DNA of 64,000 bases from positions 5,305,001 through 5,369,000 of the forward strand of contig OY718807.1 of NCBI GenBank assembly GCA_963070105.1, given 5' to 3'. A program made the position numbers and the translations under genes. Positions 57,331-64,000 of this stretch are shown in pieces. The DNA is from Litomosoides sigmodontis (Eukaryota > Nematoda > Chromadorea > Rhabditida > Onchocercidae). The notes below the pieces were generated by a model, which was given only the letters and a program-made list of their open reading frames with translations, searched no databases and was not told where the DNA came from. Within the stretch, counting starts at the first letter, position 1; each line of letters begins with the position of its first letter.

Positions 57331-57377
57331 CACTCCCTCTCCCTCCCTCTCTCTCTCCCTCCCTCCCTCTCTCTCTG
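57331..57377 (+). repeat. CT/CCCT simple repeat
   Basis: Pyrimidine tract with alternating CCCT and CTCT units. Confidence 0.85.
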
Positions 57378-58032
57378 CATCGGTCATCGCAATCCGATGA
57401 AAAACAAATGGCTTGTTTCATTTCTATCGCTCTCTGCGTTTCATTCTTTTTTTAACAAAATTCGGTTTCACTTCCGCAGCAGTAGAATTTCATTTGTTCC
57501 GTTTGCAATTGGCAGAATTTGTCGCTGTTAACCGTAACATACAAGTATAACTGTAAACCATTTGTCAACATCATCGAATTTGTGGACGTAATGGATTGTA
57601 CAGTTTGCCGAGCGTAAGAGTGACCCTCTAAGGAATCATTGAATTGCATAATACCCGTGTAACGTTATTAAACGTGTAAAAAGTGTAAATTTTTGGAGTA
57701 ATTCGATAATTATTAACAGAAACAGACATTTCCAGCTCTCTTGCTGAATTTTGATAATCGTTTGCTAGCAACTTTGTATACAACGAAGGGAAAAAAACAG
57801 TACAGTAATTCCTGTACAGCAACTCACTTCCGACCTGCTCGTCTTCGGTTCACCTCATAAAGCCTTTGTCATTTTCCTTCCTCACACTCTTTCCCTTCTT
57901 TTCACGTAAGTATGATAAGATGTGTGCTGCTACGCTCTAAACTGTAAATGTCACTTTTACAAAAAGAAAGAAAGCACTTCCATCTCAATCCTTGAAATGC
58001 TATCAACAAAAGAAAGCAAAGAGGAAAGGTGA

Positions 58033-58794
58033 AATGCCTGTCATCAGTGCGTGCAATTCTGAATCTCACGTGAAGCGACCAAAATGTAATAGACGGAAAT
58101 CACCTGAAAATGTCTGCGTTGATGAGCTGCTCTTCAACACATGCAGAAATGGAGGGACGTGGATGACAGGAGGTCATCCATAGAGGTTGCGCGGGATTTT
58201 TCAAAATCGATAAAGCAGGTAGTTGCGGAGGAATTCAAGGAAGCAAAAGATTCGTGTTTCCTTGCGCAGGAGGTTTGTTGTTATTCTATTTCTATTTTGC
58301 ACGTAACTAGCAATCGAGTGATTTCTTGAACTTTACTAATTTCATTTCTTTAATGAGTTTAAGTGTGTGAATGTCAGCGACTTTCTCCTACTCAAACGTT
58401 AAATAAGATCGTCCTGTGTCGTCGACACTCCTGTCTCCTGGAATTATTTCGAATTGTCCTTCATTTCTTCCGCTCCAAGTGGAACATATTTCTCATCCCT
58501 TTGTGATCGGATAAACTAAGCGAAATTTAAAAAATTGAGAAATAAAGCTAAACAATCAAGATGGGAATTGAAGAAGTTATGGGAAAAATTTTTATTGCAT
58601 GAATTTTCATTGTAAAACTAAATATTTGGTCTTTTAATGCATTGTCAGTGTGATGGCAATGTAGTGTGTCGTTCAGTCTGTGCTTTGCTATCCGAACTGA
58701 AATGTTTCATCAGTTCTCTCTCACTTCTAGAAGAAGGCTCGAGCTATTGAGGAATTCGAACAAAATTTAAGCCTTGACTTGAGAAGCTCAAATT
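58033..58794 (+). CDS. Possible small basic helical protein
   Basis: Two exons join in phase 0: 58147-58272 (acceptor ACATGCAG, donor GTTTGT; KWRDVDDRRSSIEVARDFSK, then SIKQVVAEEFKEAKDSCF) and 58731-58794 (KKARAIEEFEQNLSLDLRSS, stop TAA). A preceding frame from ATG 58033 (MPVISACNSESHVKRPKCNR) may supply the start through a very short intron with a non-consensus donor. The product would be about 95 aa, basic then helical. No family recognised; it could also be part of a larger gene. Confidence 0.33.
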
Positions 58795-61101
58795 TTGCGT
58801 GCGACAACTACTAATTACTATTTTATTAATTAAATCCCTGAAGCTCTCACTTTTACCAGCATTTCCCTATACTTCTCATTTATTTGGGCTATTCATTTCG
58901 CCGCTTCTTCAACATGAAATACTTATGGAAGAGTTCATTAAAGTTACTTCGTCCTCTCACTGGCAGCACTTCCCTACGTCAAAAGCTCGCAGTTTTCAGT
59001 GCCAAAAAAGTGTGATGAAGAAGCTTGCAACATCTGACCAAAGTTCACATTAAAGGTGTATGTTTGTAGTAATAAAAGCAACACCGTTGAATCCCTCCCG
59101 CAACTATTCATTTTCCTTTTCTCCTCAAAGAAAGCGCTCTAAAAATTCTTGAATAGCAAGATCTATTCTTCATTCAGCAGCACTCTTATCATAAAGCATT
59201 AATTGCGCACAAACTTTTTTCCACTTAAAATCATTGATCACTTTGCATGGTACGTAAGTTCCACAAATGCATTTTGCATTTCCCTCCTTATTGCGTGTGT
59301 TAGCTAATATGTGCATTTAAGCTGGGGACTTCATGAAGCGTTTAAATGACTTACTTCACCCAATTAGTTAGCATATGGTATATCTTCAATTCGAAGAGTT
59401 TCAATTGAGAATTTCAGAGTTTCAACAATTCTGTTCTTGTTCATTCGTTTCGTTCATTGATCATTTTAAATTTTGATTGTGTAAATTGTACTTTTTTGTT
59501 TTAGCATTAATTGACAGCGTTACAAATGAGGAAAAAAAGAAATGATAAAATATTAATTTATGCTTTCCCTCTCCATCGTTTACTTTAAGAAAAATTAATT
59601 TTGAGTTAGCTGTAGTAGCCTAAAAGCAAGTTCATAATCATTTTTTCATTCACAAATGTTACGATTAATTTGAAGGGAAATTTAGAAGGAAATAAAAGTG
59701 TGTAAGAAATACAAAATTTCATTTAATTTCATTTTTCTATACGATGTGAAATATATTTTGTTCTTGCGAAATGTATTCAATCACCAAGAGTAACTGTGAA
59801 ATGAATAATCGGATTTTACAGTACAATACATTGCATTGTGGTTTTTTTATTTCCGATAGCACTACCAATAACAACAGCGAAAGCTATCGATGGCTCCAAT
59901 TGCACCAAAGGTAACAAATCAATTGCATTAGTTAAACAGAAGCAGAAACTCTTAAACTTACAAACTTGTTACATACAGTCACACATATTTGCATTCTAAT
60001 TATATTAATAATTGAAACGTTTGATTAAATTCATTAAAAACAAAGAACGGAAGATTTTAAGAATGAATTTACTAACAATTTAAGCTAATAAGGGCATCAC
60101 AAGATATTTCTCATTTCATTTCAAGACTAAATTAATACCTTAAATTAAAACTATTAATTTAATATACTGAAGTAAGGAAATTTTGGCTGAACGAAACAAG
60201 AATAACAGTAATAATTAGCATTTTTGCTAATCACAACTAAATTTCGCTTAATTCAGTAATGCAGAAATCAGTGTTTCGAGATTTATTCTGCTGACTGTGG
60301 AAAGTTTTTCATTTCAAAAAGTGATCGAAATGATTAAAATAGCACTAAATGAGGCAAGAAATTGCAGTTCAGTTCTTTTAATGCCTGAAGCTTTGACATT
60401 TCACACATCGTTACTAGAAAATATTGAGGCTTTTCTATTAGCCGAAACCGACATTTGGTATCTTCAGATTCTGATGCTACCTATCCAGCGTAACTCGTAG
60501 ATGTAGTAGCTTCAGTGAGTTTCAGACATTAGATGATTAGTGACCAGTTATTTCCATTTTTTTTTTAAATTTCAAAACCACTAATTACCCCAACATCTTC
60601 AAATCTTCAAAGCTTATTAGTAAGATCTTTCAATTTGGCTGTAATCAGTTTTAAAGATCTGTGCTATCATTGAATTCGTTGTTCACAATTTCTGAGTTAG
60701 CTAACCATAAATCTACAGTGAATTACCCTTTCGTATTGTTTTGACAAAATTTTTTTTTTGACAAAATTTTTTACTTGAATATTATTTGATACGTAAGGAA
60801 TATAGAAGACTAAAAATGAGAGCAGTAAAATGCGATGGAAATATAATGATATTTATGATGTCAATTTTAGGTTGAAATTTTAGGTTATTTTTTAAATATC
60901 ATTGCTGATTTTATATTGCCATGAATGTGAATTATAAATTAGAAAAATGAAATGATGTGTGATACGCCTACATCATTTACAACGTGTAGGAACACAGGAA
61001 CACAAGGCAGCAAACTTAACAATTTTTTTTTGACTAACTTTTTTTCTGAAAATATTGTCAGCACAAGTATGTTGCTAACATCAACAGTGAATGACCTTTA
61101 G
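58795..61101. other. Mostly non-coding, upstream of ENPP exons
   Basis: One exon-like segment at about 59860-59917 lies between an ATAG acceptor and a GTAACA donor, open in two frames. A 17-base tandem duplication (TGACAAAATTTTTT twice) is at 60742-60774. The ORFs at 58799-59053 and 60297-60500 (+) lack motifs. Confidence 0.45.
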
Positions 61102-64000
61102 GACACAAATTCGGACATTGCAGTTTACGAATTCAAGGAAGATATTTCAACAAATACAGTAGAAAGGAGTGGAAAATTGCGAAAATTCGCATTATTCGGA
61201 TGGGGAATCATAATACCACTTCTGGTTATTACTGTCATAATAATTGGCAGCTTATATGTGATCGCCAGGTCGAAGCATCAGAAGCACGGCGATGCACCTC
61301 AACCATCCGCTCCCTATGATGACCTAAGTGTGTGCAAAAAAAAGTAATCAATTTTGATTGCAACAGCTTATTATCAAGTCTGATTCCTCAGATGTCACAT
61401 CCTTTCCTCTTCGGACGTTGTTCAGGAGTGATTGACCACTTAATGGGATAGCTTTGCTTGCATTTCTTTTCTAGGTTTGATGCACCTCCATTACTTGTCG
61501 TTAGTTCTGATGGCTTCCGAAGCAGTTATTTGCATAGAAATATCACGCCAGCAATCCAGCGTCTGATAAACTACGGCACGCATAGCAAGTATATGATGCC
61601 AACATTTCCCTCAAACACTTTCCCTAATCATTATACCATAGCGACTGGGCTTTATCCCGCTTGGCATGGAATTGTCGATAATCGTTTTTATGATGCACAA
61701 CTTAAGGTAATCTTTTGTTTACAACCTTTTATAAATGCTCATTAAGAGTTTAAATATTCACTTGGAATGAGCTATTTTTAAATGGAGCATGGGGAAGGTA
61801 TGATCCGTTGAGTACAAGATTTTGTGACTTTGTTTTTTATATTGTAACTACGACTGATTGCAGGAATATTACTTGCGCACGATTTTGATTTTAACAGTCC
61901 CACTAATTATCAGTTATGCACTACCCTTTAATTGCTATTTCAGGATTTTTTCCAAAAAAGTACCAATCAGTCTGGATGGTTTCTTGGAGAACCGGTAAAT
62001 GTCTTCGTTATTTAGATTTTTGGAATTTACCAACATTTTGCTAAAATTTTTTACAGTTCGTTTCACACGGAATTGCATTGCCGGCAGTGATGATGCACTC
62101 ATAATGAAATTAAGATTTAACAAAATGGCAATAATGAAGCATAAAAAAATTTGTGGTTTAAACGCGAGTTTCGCTTGTTTAGATCAAATTAAAACTTTCA
62201 GATATGGAAAACGGTGCAGAGGGGAGGCCTAAAGTCAGGTGTATTCTTTTGGCCGGGAAGTGAAGGAGAGGGTAAGAAAGCAATGCTTATCATTCTATCA
62301 CACCAAATATAAATGGAAAAGAGAGATGAAAAGCCAAAGTTGTCTTGACGGCGGGCATTAATCACTGAAATTTGTGATAAATTATGCAGCGATGTATTTC
62401 CAAATTAACTTCGCTTGAAATTTCAGCTTAGCACGCTTATTAACGAGCAATGAGGCAAAGAACTCAAATTACACCTTTTTGTTTCATTCATTAATTATTC
62501 TTGAAGATTTAGTGTATTCTGCTGAGCGATTAATTTGTGATCATTGCAACCTATCATTCTTTTTCTTTCGTACTCTTGCAAATTTTACTTACATTGTTTT
62601 AGGGAAACTGCCTGATTACTCGATGAGATACAACAGCTCTGTAGCCTTCACGCAACGCATTGATACAGTAAGTAATCATTAACAGACTGAAGTGACATCA
62701 TTTCCCTCTCTTTTTCACTATTTCAATTACTGTGATAGTTTATGAATTTACAAATGTAAATTATCAACATAAACCAATCTTCTTTAAATTAATAAAATGA
62801 AGAGCATTAATGAATTCTTCATGCATGGATCGGTTACATGTAAACCAATGTGGAATGGAAATGAAACTAACAAAATTTCAGGTAATCAAGTGGCTGACGT
62901 TGCCGGATGACGAACGACCGTCACTCATTCAGTTATACTTCGAGGAACCGGATTATGCTGGACATGTAGGAGGTCCAGATTCTCAAATGGTGAGTCTTAC
63001 ACACATCCCATCTGCCAACGATTAAATTAATCGTTTCTGATATTAAGGTTCGCACGGCGACGATTTTAATGGATGGAATGATAAATTACTTGATAAATCA
63101 ACTGGTTGAACAAGGTCTTATGGGCTGCATCAACTTCATTTTGCTTTCCGATCACGGTTTGCCGATTAATAATCCTTAAATGCTCGAAACCTTTGATCGG
63201 TTTAAATTCAAACAGAGAAACATCAAATTATTTTCTAATTTATCCTGTTCACTTGGCATTTACTGGATGAAACGCTGGGAGAGTGCTAAAAAATTGTTTT
63301 GCTTATCTTCAATCTGTAAAATTTCTTGCATTTATGATAGCACATTTAGTTTCATCGGACGATGTAAATATTTTAGTATGAAATAGCCTGATATTATTTA
63401 ATGTTGGTTTTTATCAGGCATGCAACGGATAGATCAGAGCAAGTCTGTAATCACTCAGGATTACTTAGGGTCAGAATTCAATGACCTATTTTTTTCTGGC
63501 ACGGTAGCTCGAATAAAAATCAACCAGACTACTTATCGATCTCAACACGGTAATGCTACTTTTTTACAAGTATTTTACACTAATTCTTAAGCACCTCGAC
63601 GACTACATTAATCTTTTTGATAAGTACATTCCTGAATTTTCAGATTCAGATAATTCGATAAATGACATGATCTCAGCAATAGAATGTCGACATGGAAATA
63701 GTTATTTAGTATACAGGAAGGATTTGGTTCCGATAAGGTTCCATTATGCTGGTTCATCAAGAATAGGCGACATTATCATTAAAGCACTTCCAGGAGTGTA
63801 CATTTTCCAGTATGTGTCTTTCAGTGACATAACAGTAACGAGCTTTTTAATACAGTTCTTGTCCACGCATACATATACTTACGTCCGCTTTTCCTAGAGC
63901 GCTTATAACAATACCGTCGAATAAGTCCGCAATTAAATGTTCAGATCACACTGTTAGAAAGTTTGTGTTCAGGACAGAGAAGGAAAGAAAATCGTACAAA
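61102..64000 (+). CDS. Ecto-nucleotide pyrophosphatase/phosphodiesterase (ENPP), 3' part outside window
   Basis: Exons: 61102-61268, 61475-61706, 61944-61994, 62202-62271, 62603-62667, 62882-62989, 63048-63156, 63418-63549, 63644-63809; all phases agree, and the gene continues past 64000. ENPPs hydrolyse extracellular phosphodiester/pyrophosphate bonds using two zinc ions. The first exon here gives a cytoplasmic tail and one membrane anchor (WGIIIPLLVITVIIIGSLYV), so a type II membrane protein. The catalytic domain shows VVSSDGFRSSYLHRN (metal-binding Asp), PTFPSNTFPNHYTIATGLYP (catalytic Thr in NTFPN), WHGIVDNRFYD, FFWPGSEGE, LYFEEPDYAGHVGGPDS (metal-binding Asp and His) and FILLSDHG (Asp-His pair). 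Then RFHYAGSSRIGDIII, as in ENPP1-3/ENPP4-6. No somatomedin-B domain is seen between the anchor and the catalytic domain. The start codon lies upstream of 61102. Confidence 0.93.

Larger units (their letters stand above)
55597..58032. other. Non-coding stretch with AAT-rich and CT-rich repeats
   Basis: No supported exon. Contains an interrupted AAT/ATT trinucleotide region at about 56692-56797 and a CCCT/CT repeat at 57331-57377. Minus ORFs at 55717-56085 and 56998-57201 have no features. Confidence 0.5.

Overview
The window is nuclear DNA from a nematode, probably a chromadorean of the filarial/spirurid type. The genus cannot be fixed from sequence alone. The support is AT-rich DNA, genes broken into many small exons by short introns with TTTCAG-like acceptors, acceptor-like sites just before start codons (as expected for spliced-leader trans-splicing), and a nematode-type DB-module secreted protein. 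I built gene models by hand from reading frames, splice sites and intron phase. Coordinates of split genes are the outer limits of the coding exons, and the exons are listed in each entry.

Layout: 1-1815 is non-coding. 1816-4925 (-) is the E2F partner DP (DPL-1/TFDP), ten exons. 6520-6750 (+) is the N-terminal exon of a coiled-coil protein. 7304-9644 (+) is a leucine-rich, F-box/LRR-like protein. 12112-12348 (+) is a small Cys-rich secreted ORF, followed by a complete DB-module protein (12643-14779, +). 15896-18390 (-) is a TMBIM/lifeguard (Bax inhibitor-1 family) membrane protein. 19913-20657 (-) is a tail-anchored cytochrome b5. 23072-28595 (+) is Rab6. Its third intron contains a complete, unrecognised four-exon gene on the opposite strand (23998-25942, -). 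29742-30174 (-) is an intronless, broken UBC13/UBE2N copy. 32205-32610 (-) is a PKA inhibitor (PKI). 34883-35101 (+) is a possible small secreted peptide. 37077-37914 (+) is the end of an unrecognised acidic protein. 39748-44091 (+) is a complete Cys-loop ligand-gated (anion-type) channel subunit. 45319-54882 (+) is a large P-loop NTPase-like protein with altered nucleotide-binding motifs. 55479-59917 holds several orphan exons. 61102-63809 and beyond (+) is a type II transmembrane ecto-nucleotide pyrophosphatase/phosphodiesterase (ENPP) that runs off the window.

The genes do not form one pathway; this is ordinary mixed gene content. Several are signalling or membrane-traffic components (PKI, Rab6, the Cys-loop channel, ENPP). 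The most unusual elements are the degenerate P-loop protein with a partial copy of one of its exons inside its own 5' region, the gene nested antisense in rab-6, the UBC13 retro-pseudogene, and a PKI gene with a near-canonical pseudosubstrate.
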